Positions 8,028 through 17,251 of a stretch of 64,000 nucleotides of DNA are shown here, piece after piece. A program made the position numbers and the translations under genes. Origin of the DNA: UBA3006 sp031401235 (GTDB lineage: Bacteria; Actinomycetota; Acidimicrobiia; Acidimicrobiales; Ilumatobacteraceae); NCBI GenBank assembly GCA_031401235.1, contig JANNRJ010000036.1, positions 1 through 64,000 on the forward strand, given 5' to 3'. Below the pieces are notes generated by a model. That model searched no databases, had not been told where the DNA came from, and saw only the letters and a program-made list of their open reading frames with translations. Each line of letters opens with the position of its first letter. The first letter of the stretch is position 1.

Positions 8028-9605
8028 TTAAATCGCTCGTCCGGCCTTGGCCCAGTACTCATCTTTTAGAAACCGTTTGTATAGTTTCCCGGTTGGGTGT
8101 CGTGGCAAATCAGGGCGAAAGTCGATGCTTCGGGGACATTTGATATCGGTAAGCGACTGCCGACAATACAAAATTAATTCTTTGCTCAAATTGTCAGCCT
8201 CTTGTTGCGTGGTGGGCATTGTCACCGGCTGTACGACCGCTTTGACTTCCTCACCAAAGTCATCATTCGGTATTCCAAATACCGCAACATCGACAACTTT
8301 GGGATGGTTGATGAGCACATTCTCGGCCTCTTGTGGATATATGTTGACGCCACCGGAGATAATCATGAAGGCTTTGCGATCAGTGAGATAGAGAAATTTC
8401 TCGGCATCCAAATATCCAATGTCACCAAGCGTTGTCCAGCCACGCCCCAATGGATCACGCGATGCTTTGGTTTTTTCGGGATCATTGTGGTACTCGAATT
8501 CTGCTGGGCTTTCAAAAAATACGGTGCCTATTTCACCGGTGGGTAATTCGTTGCCATCGTCATCACAAATGTGAAGAATTCCAGAGACTGCTACACCGAC
8601 TGTTCCGGGATGAGCGAGCCATTGTGCGGGGCTGCAATACACAAACCCGTTTCCCTCCGAACCGGCGTAATACTCATGAATAATTGGCCCCCACCAATCA
8701 ATCATTAAGCGTTTAACTTCGATCGGACAAGGTGCGGCCGCGTGAAAGGAGTTCACGAGCGACGACACGTCATATTTAGTACGGATGTGTTCGTCAAGTT
8801 TGAGCATTCGAACAAACATTGTTGGCACTGTTTGACTGTGAGTTGCCCTATATTTTTCGGTTAAACGTAAAAATTCTTCGGCATCAAAATGATCCATGAT
8901 CACGGTTGTTCCACCCAAACGATGTACCGCCATATTCCACCGCAATGGGGCCGCATGGTAGAGGGGCGCCGGTGAAAGATACACCGTGTTTTCATTCATC
9001 GAAAAGAGCATCTGACCCAGAGCCGCAACCCCGTTCAAGGAGCCAATTGGATTCATTGGCAGAACCAATTTGATCCCTTTGGGTCGTCCTGTGGTCCCAC
9101 TTGAATACAACATGTCGACACCATCGATGCGATTTTCAAGCGGTGTATTGGGAAATCCGGCGACTGCATCCTCAAATTTGTCGTAACCATCTATGGATCC
9201 ATCCAACATCAAACGCAAATGGACTTTTGGAATCGAACCAGCAATCTGGGCGGCTTGATCTGCTTTATATTTGCTCGTGATGAATGCCTTGGCACCACAA
9301 TCGTTGATGATGTAAGTGAGTTCATCTTCTGTCAAGCGACTTGAGCAAGCCGTATAAATAAGGCCGGCGTAGTGACAGCCCCAAATCACTTCGAAGTAAC
9401 GAGGATGATTTTCCAAACAAATTGCCACATGGTCGCCGACATTGAGCCCGCTTGAACGCAGAAGTTGACTTAATCGATTAGCCGCGGCATCAAGATCGGC
9501 ATAGGAGATTGCGAGACCATCGGATGCGTTGATTACGGCAGGTTTATTGGGAGTGCTTAGCGCAATGTGACCAGGAAACATATTGTCAACCGTAGCCCGA
9601 TACAT
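8028..9605 (-). CDS. AMP-dependent acyl-CoA synthetase (FadD-like)
   Basis: Activates a carboxylic acid through an acyl-adenylate to the acyl-CoA thioester. The 525 residues show the ANL-family motifs: MLYSSGTTGRPKGIKL (P-loop), YAGSEGNGF (A5), GWTTLGDIGYLD (A7), LTDRKAFMIISGGVNIYP (hinge and A8), and a C-terminal RHPTGKLYKR with the catalytic Lys. Substrate cannot be assigned; the acyl-CoA dehydrogenase at 10306 suggests fatty- or aromatic-acid catabolism. The ATG at 9605 faces the divergent SirB1-type gene, whose TTG start lies inside this gene's first codons, so the two 5' ends overlap by 23 bases. Confidence 0.88.
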   Translation of the reverse strand: MYRATVDNMFPGHIALSTPNKPAVINASDGLAISYADLDAAANRLSQLLRSSGLNVGDHVAICLENHPRYFEVIWGCHYAGLIYTACSSRLTEDELTYIINDCGAKAFITSKYKADQAAQIAGSIPKVHLRLMLDGSIDGYDKFEDAVAGFPNTPLENRIDGVDMLYSSGTTGRPKGIKLVLPMNPIGSLNGVAALGQMLFSMNENTVYLSPAPLYHAAPLRWNMAVHRLGGTTVIMDHFDAEEFLRLTEKYRATHSQTVPTMFVRMLKLDEHIRTKYDVSSLVNSFHAAAPCPIEVKRLMIDWWGPIIHEYYAGSEGNGFVYCSPAQWLAHPGTVGVAVSGILHICDDDGNELPTGEIGTVFFESPAEFEYHNDPEKTKASRDPLGRGWTTLGDIGYLDAEKFLYLTDRKAFMIISGGVNIYPQEAENVLINHPKVVDVAVFGIPNDDFGEEVKAVVQPVTMPTTQQEADNLSKELILYCRQSLTDIKCPRSIDFRPDLPRHPTGKLYKRFLKDEYWAKAGRAI

Positions 9606-10296
9606 TCAGAGCATCGACACGATAAGTCAATTTGAATTTCTAATGAAGACGGACAGTTCTGACGTCCCGCTCGACTTGGCAATGTCACTAATTGCAGTAA
9701 CTGCCGACAACTCACTGTCAGTGAACGGCTTGATTCGCCGTTTCGACGACCTGGCCGCATCAATTCAATGCGCCACACCGCAGCAACTAATGATTTCTCT
9801 CTTTGGATCGGGCAAATTCACCGGTAATACAATTGAGTACGATGATCCGGCCAATTCGTTGATTAATCATGTATTTGATCGGCGACTCGGTATTCCAATC
9901 ACCCTTGGCGTGTTGGCAATGGAAATTGGATCGCGAGTTGGGGTGCCAATCACTGGCATCGGAATGCCGGGGCATTTTCTCTGCTCTGCAGAGCCGAGTG
10001 GGGTTGATTCGGTCGTGTACTTTGATCCGTTCCACGGTCCAGGACCCCTTTCCGCTACGGACAGCCAAACTCTTTACCGGCGGCTCACCAGTCTCGATAA
10101 TTGGAGCGAAGAATTTTTGATGCCAACACCTTCTCGCCAGTTGGTAGTCCGAATACTCAACAATCTGAAAGCCATTTATCTTCGGCGAAATGATGTAGCA
10201 AACATTCGATGGGTAATGCGTTTGCGTACGGTAATTCCCGAATTAACAGCCGAAGAACAACGCCAATTTGCGCGCCTGGTCCGCTCATCCAACTAA
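9583..10296 (+). CDS. SirB1/transglutaminase-like family protein
   Basis: Member of the SirB1 (YchA) family, a transglutaminase-like fold of unsettled function. Family landmarks are the YDDPANSLINHVFDRRLGIPITLGVLAMEI segment about residues 85-115 (shown here by its central RRLGIPITLGVL) and GMPGHFLCS. The C-terminal helices, NNLKAIYLRRND, match the tail of full-length SirB1 proteins. The TTG at 9583 is chosen because AGGA at 9573-9576 precedes it by 6 bases and because the residues between it and the ATG at 9643 still resemble the family. It is divergent from the acyl-CoA synthetase and followed 9 bases later by the acyl-CoA dehydrogenase. Confidence 0.8.
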   Translation: MSTVARYIQSIDTISQFEFLMKTDSSDVPLDLAMSLIAVTADNSLSVNGLIRRFDDLAASIQCATPQQLMISLFGSGKFTGNTIEYDDPANSLINHVFDRRLGIPITLGVLAMEIGSRVGVPITGIGMPGHFLCSAEPSGVDSVVYFDPFHGPGPLSATDSQTLYRRLTSLDNWSEEFLMPTPSRQLVVRILNNLKAIYLRRNDVANIRWVMRLRTVIPELTAEEQRQFARLVRSSN

Positions 10297-10305
10297 TCTA
10301 CGAAT

Positions 10306-11511
10306 ATGACCACAGTTGCTGAAACACCTACATCTCAAGAACTACAGGTTTCAGATTTAGTAGATGAATTGTTGGCCAAGTTCCCACCACTATCGACACC
10401 GTCGAAAGTCTTTCTTGGCGAACAATTTGATCGCGGATTGGCGTGGGTGCATTTTCCAATTGGGGTTGGGGGTCTCGGAGTTTCCCCGAAACATCAAAAA
10501 ATAGTCAATGAGAAAATCGGTGCGGCAGGTGGACCTAGTGCCTATGCGCGCAATCCGATTGGATACGGAATGTGCGGACCGACAGTCGTGGAGTGGGGAA
10601 CCGATGCGCAGAAAAAGCGTTACTTACGGCCACTTTTTACAGGCGAAGAAATTTGGTGTCAGTTGTTTTCCGAGCCCGGCTCAGGATCAGACTTTGCCGG
10701 TTTGGCCGCCAAAGGCGTGCGTGACGGCGATGAATGGGTGGTAAACGGTCAAAAGGTGTGGACGACGCTGGCTCATTTGTCGAAATGGGGACTGTTAGTT
10801 GTGCGCACCGACCCTGAGGCGGTTAAGCACGCCGGACTCACCGCGGTGGTGGTCGATATGCATGCCCCTGGAGTCGAGGTTCGACCGCTTCGGCAATTAA
10901 CAGGTGAAGCAGAATTCAACGAGGTATTTTTCAACGATGTCCGTGTTCCATTTTCAGAAACTCTTGGGGGCGCTGGTGACGGCTGGAGAGTGAGTCTTAC
11001 GACATTAATGAATGAGCGCGTTGCTATTGGTGGGGCGATACCGCAACGCGGATCTGGACCGATTCGTGAAGCGTTAAAGATTTGGCAAAAACTTTCTAAG
11101 GATCGTCAAGATGCCGCAACCCGAGATCAACTGCTGTCGCTGTGGATTCGTGCCGAAGTATTGCGACTGACCAATATTCGAGCAGGACAAATGCGCAAAG
11201 TTGGGGTGCCTGGTCCTGAAGGTGCGATCGGAAAAATGGCAAGCGCCGATTTGAACAAAGAGACGTACGAGTTTTGCGTCAATTTACTTGGCGCGGAGGG
11301 AATGTTGTACGGCAGTTACGAAATGGTTCGACCAGATACAGCAATGAGTTTTGAGTCGGTTCCTAAAGCATTTCTCCGAGCCCGAGCCAACAGCATCGAA
11401 GGCGGAACAAGTGAAGTCATGCGTAACATCCTTGGCGAGCGAATGCTTGGGCTTCCTGGTGATGTTCGGGTCGACCGAGACGTTCCGTGGAACACGATTC
11501 CGCGCAGTTAA
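10306..11511 (+). CDS. Acyl-CoA dehydrogenase family protein
   Basis: FAD-dependent alpha,beta-desaturation of an acyl-CoA. The 401 residues carry the N-terminal helical domain, the FAD/substrate signature QLFSEPGSGSDFAGLA, the second strand signature NGQKVWTTLAH, and the C-terminal EGGTSEVMRNILGERMLGL, which binds FAD across the dimer. The actual substrate is unknown. It is 9 bases downstream of the SirB1-type gene and converges with ispH, with only 4 bases between the stop codons. Confidence 0.9.
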   Translation: MTTVAETPTSQELQVSDLVDELLAKFPPLSTPSKVFLGEQFDRGLAWVHFPIGVGGLGVSPKHQKIVNEKIGAAGGPSAYARNPIGYGMCGPTVVEWGTDAQKKRYLRPLFTGEEIWCQLFSEPGSGSDFAGLAAKGVRDGDEWVVNGQKVWTTLAHLSKWGLLVVRTDPEAVKHAGLTAVVVDMHAPGVEVRPLRQLTGEAEFNEVFFNDVRVPFSETLGGAGDGWRVSLTTLMNERVAIGGAIPQRGSGPIREALKIWQKLSKDRQDAATRDQLLSLWIRAEVLRLTNIRAGQMRKVGVPGPEGAIGKMASADLNKETYEFCVNLLGAEGMLYGSYEMVRPDTAMSFESVPKAFLRARANSIEGGTSEVMRNILGERMLGLPGDVRVDRDVPWNTIPRS

Positions 11512-11515
11512 TTAG

Positions 11516-12550
11516 CTATTGAGTCAGTCCCTGTAACACGGTACTGGCTTTCCAGTTTCTCTCGTCAATACGGGAGCCGCGGACGACTGTTCCGCCAAGG
11601 GTGGCCGTTGTCGCCAGTTCAATTGCATTTTGCAATTCACGAATATTGCGTGGGGCGGGGAAGTACTCGTCTTCGGAAGTAATGCGGACTTCTTCAACGC
11701 CATGCCGAGGGGCAAGGCGAGCGATTACTTCTGCCACTAGTTGCTCAGGGGCCGAAGCACCTGCGGTTATCCCGACAATTCCAGAAATATCGTCAGGAAG
11801 TTCGTCGGCACTGTTAATTCGATAGACAGAATTGCAGCCATACTCGCGAGCAAGTTTCTCCAACGCCCGTGTGTTTGACGAGTTCGCCGAACCTATGACA
11901 ACGATGGCGTCGCAGGTTGGCGCGATTTTCATTAATGCTGTCTGCCGGTTCGTTGTGGCAAAACACAAATCACTTTTGCCAGGTGCCCAAACACTTGGAT
12001 ACTTGACTCGAACTGCATCGGCCACAGCGGACCAATCGCGATGTGAAAGTGTGGTTTGGGCTAGTAGTGCAACTGGCTGATCAAATTGAGGGAGAGCATC
12101 CACATCCTCAATCGTCTCGACTCGACTAATTGCATCGGGCGCAACTGCCATCGTGCCGACAGCCTCTTCGTGACCCTCGTGCCCGACATAGACGATTCGG
12201 TATCCCTTGCCAGTGCGTACCTTGACCTCGTGATGAACTTTGGTGACGAGCGGGCACACCGAATCGACAACGTATCCACCGCGGCTGCGGGCCAGTGCAA
12301 CAACTTCGGGTGCCGAACCATGTGCCGAAAGCATGATCGGACTTCCAACTGGAACCTGCAAAATATCGTCAACAAAAATGACGCCAAGATCTTTGAATTG
12401 ATCAACAACGATCCTGTTGTGAACAATCTCGTGATAGCAATACACCGGTGCGTCGAACGTTCGGACCATCCATGCCAGGGCATTGATCGCCATTTCAACT
12501 CCGGCACAAAATCCGCGCGGTGCCGCGAGCAAGACTTTCTCCACGTTCAT
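11516..12550 (-). CDS. ispH: 4-hydroxy-3-methylbut-2-enyl diphosphate reductase
   Basis: Last step of the MEP isoprenoid pathway, making IPP and DMAPP with a [4Fe-4S] cluster. The three cluster cysteines are visible at about residues 15 (APRGFCAGV), 99 (DSVCPLVTK) and 195 (SDLCFATTNRQ). HEIVHN, SAHGSAP and the proton-donor Glu in HEGHEEA are also present. The length of 344 residues is normal for long actinobacterial IspH. It is divergent from der with a 38-base gap that must hold both promoters. Confidence 0.95.
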   Translation of the reverse strand: MNVEKVLLAAPRGFCAGVEMAINALAWMVRTFDAPVYCYHEIVHNRIVVDQFKDLGVIFVDDILQVPVGSPIMLSAHGSAPEVVALARSRGGYVVDSVCPLVTKVHHEVKVRTGKGYRIVYVGHEGHEEAVGTMAVAPDAISRVETIEDVDALPQFDQPVALLAQTTLSHRDWSAVADAVRVKYPSVWAPGKSDLCFATTNRQTALMKIAPTCDAIVVIGSANSSNTRALEKLAREYGCNSVYRINSADELPDDISGIVGITAGASAPEQLVAEVIARLAPRHGVEEVRITSEDEYFPAPRNIRELQNAIELATTATLGGTVVRGSRIDERNWKASTVLQGLTQ

Positions 12551-12588
12551 GTTGTCCTCAGTTTACTGCTCGTTCCCAACGGTAGAAT

Positions 12589-13920
12589 ATGTGTGTGACG
12601 ACTTCACTTCCCACCGTTGTCATCGTCGGAAGACCAAACGTCGGTAAGAGCACCTTGTTCAATCGCTTTATGGGTCAACAAGTTGCGATTGTGGAAGATC
12701 AACCCGGAATTACTCGAGATCGCTTTGAGCGCGAGGCCGAGTGGCTTGGGCGGCACTTCATGGTCGTCGATACGGGTGGATGGATGCCCAAAGGAAGTGA
12801 CCTCGAGGACAAGGTGAGTCGGCAGGTGGAGACTGCTGTAACTGAAGCCGACCTTGTGCTGTTTGCCGTTGACTCGATTGTCGGAGTTACCGACGACGAT
12901 GCCGCTTTGGCCGCATGGTTGCGAAAAAGCGGGCGTTCGGTCATGGTTGTGTCGAACAAAGTGGATTCCGATAAGCGTGAAGCAGACCGATGGGAGTTTT
13001 TATCTCTCGGTCTCGGTGAGCCGTATCCCGTTTCGGCACTGCATGGTCGTAAATCAGGAGACCTACTCGACGAGATCTTGAAGCGAATTCCAGGCTCGGC
13101 CGACGAAATTGGTAGCGCAACTAGCGACAAAAAGAAGGGTGATTTGCCCAAAGTGCCTCGTATTTCAATTGTCGGTCGACCAAATGTGGGTAAGAGCACA
13201 TTGTTTAACCGTCTGGTTGGTGCCGATCGGTCGATAACTCACGACATGCCAGGCACAACCCGTGACGCGATTGACACAATGGTCGAAACCGATGATGGAC
13301 CGGTCATTTTTGTGGATACTGCCGGAATGCGTCGCAAGAGCAAAGTTGACGACTCCGCCGAGTATTACTCATTTGTGCGGGCACTTCGAGCGGTCGACGA
13401 ATCCGATATTGCTTTGTTGGTGATCGATGTCAGCGAGGGTGTGACGAGCCAAGATCAGCGACTTGCCGAACGTATCGATGCCGCCGGATGCCCTGTGGTT
13501 GTGGTACTCAACAAATGGGAATTATTGGATGCAGATGGTCGGGAGAACATTGAATCGGAAATGTCCCGCAAGTTATATTTCATTGGCGATGCACCCGTAC
13601 TAAAAATCTCCGCCCTTACCGGCAAAGGTGTGCATAAGCTGCGACCAATACTTCACGAAACGATCGTGCAGTATCACAAGCGAGTACCAACTACCGATGT
13701 CAATCGCGTGATTGCCGAAGCACAGCAGAAACAACCAGCAGGGTCGGGGGCAAGAGTGTTGTACGCCTTGCAAGGTGCGGTAGATCCACCGACATTCACA
13801 TTTTTTGTAAATCGCGAACTGCCACAACCGTATTTGCGATATTTGGAACGATGCATTCGTGAAAAGTTTGAATTTGGTTCGACGCCAATCAAAATTCGCG
13901 TGCGCAAACGGGCAGATTAG
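12589..13920 (+). CDS. der: Ribosome biogenesis GTPase Der (EngA)
   Basis: Tandem-GTPase factor needed for 50S subunit maturation. Both G-domains have an identical G1 motif, GRPNVGKSTLFNR (about residues 14 and 198). The other G motifs are DTGG and DTAGM for G3, and SNKVDS and LNKWE for G4. The C-terminal KH-like domain ends FGSTPIKIRVRKRA. The ATG at 12589 gives MCVTTSLPTVVIVGRP; the in-frame GTG at 12595 is an alternative. der normally sits beside cmk and the scpB/rluB group in Actinobacteria; here it is separated from them by about 8.7 kb. Confidence 0.95.
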   Translation: MCVTTSLPTVVIVGRPNVGKSTLFNRFMGQQVAIVEDQPGITRDRFEREAEWLGRHFMVVDTGGWMPKGSDLEDKVSRQVETAVTEADLVLFAVDSIVGVTDDDAALAAWLRKSGRSVMVVSNKVDSDKREADRWEFLSLGLGEPYPVSALHGRKSGDLLDEILKRIPGSADEIGSATSDKKKGDLPKVPRISIVGRPNVGKSTLFNRLVGADRSITHDMPGTTRDAIDTMVETDDGPVIFVDTAGMRRKSKVDDSAEYYSFVRALRAVDESDIALLVIDVSEGVTSQDQRLAERIDAAGCPVVVVLNKWELLDADGRENIESEMSRKLYFIGDAPVLKISALTGKGVHKLRPILHETIVQYHKRVPTTDVNRVIAEAQQKQPAGSGARVLYALQGAVDPPTFTFFVNRELPQPYLRYLERCIREKFEFGSTPIKIRVRKRAD

Positions 13921-13934
13921 CCAGTTACTTATCT

Positions 13935-14192
13935 ATGCCGTGGTGTGAGGCTTGCGCTAAATATTTGGCTCCGAGTGCAATGAATGTTGACGGAACCTGC
14001 CCTCAATGTGGGCGAGTGGCACAAGTGGCATCAATTCATGGAAAAGTCACCGCTAAAAATCTTGATTTGAAGAAACTCGCTCGCAATGAACTTGATTCTG
14101 ACGACGATGTGTCCGTGCCGTGGCACTTTAAGCTCCTTGTCGGTGCGCTCGTTATTTATCTCTCCTGGCGAGTGATACAACTATTCAGTTAG
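13935..14192 (+). CDS. Small zinc-ribbon protein with C-terminal membrane helix
   Basis: 85 residues. Four cysteines in two CxxC pairs (C4/C7 and C22/C25, MPWCEAC and GTCPQCG) form a likely zinc ribbon, then a charged linker precedes one membrane segment in the last 20 residues (LLVGALVIYLSWRVIQLF). It starts 14 bases after der and was probably co-transcribed with it. Similar small proteins behind der are common in Acidimicrobiia-type genomes as far as I can recall, but no function is assigned. Confidence 0.7.
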   Translation: MPWCEACAKYLAPSAMNVDGTCPQCGRVAQVASIHGKVTAKNLDLKKLARNELDSDDDVSVPWHFKLLVGALVIYLSWRVIQLFS

Positions 14193-14214
14193 GCTCCGTG
14201 ATCCGTACATACAA

Positions 14215-14292
14215 CGGGCTGTAGCGCAGCTTGGTTAGCGCGCTTGTCTGGGGGACAAGAGGTCGGGAGTTCAAATCTCCCCAGCCCGACCA
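14215..14292 (+). tRNA. tRNA-Pro (GGG anticodon), CCA encoded
   Basis: Complete cloverleaf. The acceptor stem pairs CGGGCTG at 14215-14221 with CAGCCCG at 14282-14288. The D-stem is GCGC/GCGC, the anticodon stem is CTTGT/ACAAG, and its loop CTGGGGG has anticodon GGG at 14250-14252. The T-arm is GGGAG-TTCAAAT-CTCCC. Discriminator A at 14289 is followed by a genomically encoded CCA. It lies between the zinc-ribbon gene and a small membrane protein gene, all on the plus strand. Confidence 0.97.
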
Positions 14293-14309
14293 TGAGTTAG
14301 CGTCGAGAT

Positions 14310-14630
14310 ATGGATCCCAACGGCACAAATCGAGCGATTCGGATTCTTGGAGCACTAGTGGGCGGCGGCCTCTTCTTTCTCGGCGTCGCTGAACTCATTG
14401 TGCGACTCGATGATCTGGCCCCACTCGCATTTTGGCTGCCGACTTTGTGGGGCGGGAGTGGTTTGATATTGGTGGGGGTGTTTGATAAGCGAGTGAAACC
14501 GCAATTATCTCGCTCGTTAGTGATAATCGGGGCCGTAATTGGCTTTTTGCCAAGTTCTTGGACGGTGATCATGCCGTTGCTCTCAATTGCATTGGTAGTT
14601 CTCGTGGTTCGACGAGCGAGTCGGGAGTGA
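14310..14630 (+). CDS. Small multi-pass membrane protein, unknown function
   Basis: 106 residues with three or four hydrophobic stretches: ILGALVGGGLFFLGVAELIV about residues 11-30, WLPTLWGGSGLILVGVF, LVIIGAVIGFLPSSW, and a C-terminal helix ending in VVRRASRE. No family is recognised. The ATG at 14310 is 18 bases after the tRNA. It converges with the DUF1232 gene. An antisense frame (14297-14671) is open too, but its composition is implausible for protein. Confidence 0.6.
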   Translation: MDPNGTNRAIRILGALVGGGLFFLGVAELIVRLDDLAPLAFWLPTLWGGSGLILVGVFDKRVKPQLSRSLVIIGAVIGFLPSSWTVIMPLLSIALVVLVVRRASRE

Positions 14631-14648
14631 TTGCGTCGGACCGCTATT

Positions 14649-15044
14649 TCAAGTAGGTAGTTCACGCCCAATTAACCGGGCCAAAAGTCGAGGCTCACCC
14701 GGCCACGCTTCGAACAACACTTCGGGCGGGATGCGCCGGGCCACGAATCGCAGTACTAACGCGACAACAATTACATCGTCAAGAGGTCCGATTACCGGCA
14801 AGAATTCTGGAATTAAATCGATCGGTGAAATGACCCAAATCAACGCGAAGAGAGTCAGCCATCGTGCACTGCGCGGAACCGCTGGATGTCGGCGCAGTCG
14901 TCGCATAGTGGTTGCACAGGCGGGAAGAAATGCAGCCACTTCTCGCGCTAAACCGGGCGGCAGCCGGTTGGCCAAGATGATCAGTACTGTCCACGAAACG
15001 CCAATTAAGCCAATGGCAACGAGAATCCATCGAAGCCACGCCAT
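14649..15044 (-). CDS. DUF1232 (YkvA-type) membrane protein
   Basis: 131 residues. An N-terminal membrane helix (WILVAIGLIGVSWTVLIIL) precedes the DUF1232 core, whose signature SPIDLIPEFLPVIGPLDDVI is followed by VALVLRFVARRIP. Family members are small membrane proteins without a settled function. The start is the ATG at 15044. It is divergent from the methyltransferase at 15170 across about 125 bases. Confidence 0.85.
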   Translation of the reverse strand: MAWLRWILVAIGLIGVSWTVLIILANRLPPGLAREVAAFLPACATTMRRLRRHPAVPRSARWLTLFALIWVISPIDLIPEFLPVIGPLDDVIVVALVLRFVARRIPPEVLFEAWPGEPRLLARLIGRELPT

Positions 15045-15169
15045 TATCTAAATTGTTCTGCCGGGTCCGATGAGAACTTGACGGTTGAGACACTTCATAA
15101 TTCAACTCCTTGGCGTGGCCGTGCATAGCCGACTGTACTTAGCTGTAGTCGAATGTGTACGTTGTGGTC

Positions 15170-15811
15170 ATGGCAACAAGTGTCCGCCATCCAATCTTTG
15201 CTCGCATGTATTCAAAGATGAGCACCAGCATGGAAGCAGCCGGCGTGGCTGATCACCGCGAACGATTGCTAGCCGGGCTCGTTGGCAGAGTAGTTGAAGT
15301 CGGTGCGGGCAATGGACTCAATTTCTCGCATTACCCGCAATTGGTGACCGAAGTTATTGCAGTAGAACCAGAGCCGTACCTTCGTGCTCGCGCCAAATTG
15401 GCAGCACAGGATTCGTCGGTCAAAATCTCCGTCGTTGACGGTGACGCCGAATATCTCCCGGTTGAAGACGCTTCAGTTGACGCTGCGGTGACCTCGCTTG
15501 TGTTGTGCTCGGTCGGCGACCCGACCAAAGCCTTAAAGGAGATTTGCCGTGTGTTGCGCCTAGGTGGCGAATTGCGCTTCTACGAACATGTGCTAGCAAG
15601 CGACACACGCTTGGCTCGTGTTCAGCGTCTTGCAGATCCATTTTGGAAGCGATTCGCCGGCGGATGCAGGCTCACCCGCAACACACTCGAAACCATACAA
15701 GCGGCGGGTTTTGTCGTTGATGAATACGAACAATTTCTTTTCCAGCCATGCCTACCTGCAAAACTGGCGGCACCTCACATACTCGGACGAGCGCACATTC
15801 CGGTGATCTGA
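15170..15811 (+). CDS. Class I SAM-dependent methyltransferase (UbiE-like)
   Basis: Soluble methyltransferase of 213 residues. SAM motif I is VVEVGAGNGLNFSHYP near residue 45, an acidic strand end follows at EPEPYL, motif II/III is VDGDAEYLPVEDASVDAAV, and the post-motif is RVLRLGGELRFYEHV. The frame is open from a GTG at 15155, but the ATG at 15170 gives a conventional N-terminus. The acceptor substrate is unknown; quinone, lipid and small-molecule methylation are all possible. It is convergent with the FAD oxidoreductase, 28 bases apart, with no evident terminator. Confidence 0.82.
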   Translation: MATSVRHPIFARMYSKMSTSMEAAGVADHRERLLAGLVGRVVEVGAGNGLNFSHYPQLVTEVIAVEPEPYLRARAKLAAQDSSVKISVVDGDAEYLPVEDASVDAAVTSLVLCSVGDPTKALKEICRVLRLGGELRFYEHVLASDTRLARVQRLADPFWKRFAGGCRLTRNTLETIQAAGFVVDEYEQFLFQPCLPAKLAAPHILGRAHIPVI

Positions 15812-15839
15812 AATACAACTGGAAAAGATTGCAAGCGGT

Positions 15840-17234
15840 TTAGGTTGCTACGAGTTTCTCGAACTCTCGTCGACTCGGCACGTCTGGTTTTCGTTCCAGG
15901 TCGGGGTTGGTTGAAAGAAACTGCTGAACTCGGTCGACCACCGCTGGATCTCTCAATGCATCTATCGGTTGCTTAAGTAGGTGAACCACGGACGCCAGCG
16001 CATTACCAACGACCGAATCGTGTTCGGCACACACGAACGCTGCGGTTTGGAATCGAATCGTTGGATCTGTACTCGGTGGTAGGCGCTCGCCTCGCAAACC
16101 AGCATCTAGGCGGGCAAGACTTGCTACATCCACGGCAACCTGAGTATCAAACCAGACTCCGAGGTTCTCAGTCGTCCAGTCATGGAAGTTCTGCACGAAT
16201 CGAACCGGATCATCCGTGGCCGTTCCGGCAACTTCGGCGAGATGTTGGGCATGCCAGAACGCAAGTGAAATGCCTCGACCAAGTGTTGGATTGGTGTGAA
16301 GTGCGGCATCGCCTAGTGCAATAAGACCACCGACGATAGGACCATCGCTATCTACAAGGCTTCTCCGTCGATTCTCGATGCGCGACATTGTTGAAATGTC
16401 GCTGATCGGTTCGCCGACGGCCATCCAAGGCGCTGTCGTCGGCACCGCGTTTAGAAACTTGGTGTGGCAGTCAGGGTCTCTGAGACTTGAGCGCAGCGGA
16501 TCATGTGTGGACAAAGTCGCGGTAATCGAAAACGTGCCATTGTCGGCACCGAAAACAAGTACTGTCGCGTAGTCGAGAGCAAACGCGGCCGGCACACGTG
16601 TAGTTGGTGCCGTGCAACCCGGGCGTACTCGGTAATAACGAGTTGTATAGAAAAAGCCACATTCCTGTGTTTGATCTATCGGAGGTCTGCTACCAATTTC
16701 GGCGAGCCAACTTGGCAGCGCTGAGCGACGTCCCCCAGCATCAACAATAAGTTGCGCGGTGAGCACCGTACCCGAACTCAGTCGAACGCCTGTGGCAATG
16801 GGGATATCTCCTGACGAATTGAACTCGAGCGCTACCACCGCATCGCCAGAAATAAACCTGACACCGGGTTCTCGTTCGACAATCCGTCGCATGGTCGCCT
16901 CGGCGACGAGTCGGCGACTCATCAAGAAGTATTCGCCGTCCAATCGACCAGCGCCGAGGATGACTGGAGCTTGACGAATTCCTCGAGAAATGAACTCATC
17001 AATGACATCCGGTGCCTCTTCGGCGAGAACTCGTCGAGCTTTACCGAGCAGTAGATGCGACTGATGCGACTGTGGTGCTCCCGGTCGTGTCCAATGCAGG
17101 GCGTCGTCGTCTGCATCAGTGCCTGTCGGTGGCCCGTCTCGCTCGACAACTGTGACGGAATGACCGCGGCGAGCCAGAAATAGCGACGCCGCCAGTCCGG
17201 CGAATCCGCCACCTGAAATGAGAATTTCCGTCAA
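15840..17234 (-). CDS. FAD-dependent oxidoreductase (geranylgeranyl-reductase/halogenase-like)
   Basis: Group A flavoprotein. The N-terminal dinucleotide fold LISGGGFAGLAASLFLARRG is followed by VTVVERDG. A central FAD segment GLIALGDAALHTNPTLGRGIS carries the GD motif typical of the p-hydroxybenzoate-hydroxylase superfamily. C-terminal helices follow. Substrate unknown. The open frame extends to 17273, overlapping the upstream gene by 22 bases; the TTG at 17234 starts two residues before the FAD fold, leaves a 17-base gap, and is preferred. It is likely co-transcribed with the methyltransferase upstream, so the two may modify one substrate (inference). Confidence 0.8.
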   Translation of the reverse strand: MTEILISGGGFAGLAASLFLARRGHSVTVVERDGPPTGTDADDDALHWTRPGAPQSHQSHLLLGKARRVLAEEAPDVIDEFISRGIRQAPVILGAGRLDGEYFLMSRRLVAEATMRRIVEREPGVRFISGDAVVALEFNSSGDIPIATGVRLSSGTVLTAQLIVDAGGRRSALPSWLAEIGSRPPIDQTQECGFFYTTRYYRVRPGCTAPTTRVPAAFALDYATVLVFGADNGTFSITATLSTHDPLRSSLRDPDCHTKFLNAVPTTAPWMAVGEPISDISTMSRIENRRRSLVDSDGPIVGGLIALGDAALHTNPTLGRGISLAFWHAQHLAEVAGTATDDPVRFVQNFHDWTTENLGVWFDTQVAVDVASLARLDAGLRGERLPPSTDPTIRFQTAAFVCAEHDSVVGNALASVVHLLKQPIDALRDPAVVDRVQQFLSTNPDLERKPDVPSRREFEKLVAT

Positions 17235-17251
17235 TTCAATTCCGATTCTTC

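Noticed and set aside
12699..13199. 166-codon antisense frame inside der
   Set aside because: der is unambiguous in the other strand, with both G-domains intact.
14297..14671. Minus-strand frame opposite the small membrane protein
   Set aside because: The plus-strand product has convincing membrane helices; this frame is Arg/Thr/Pro-rich without structure.
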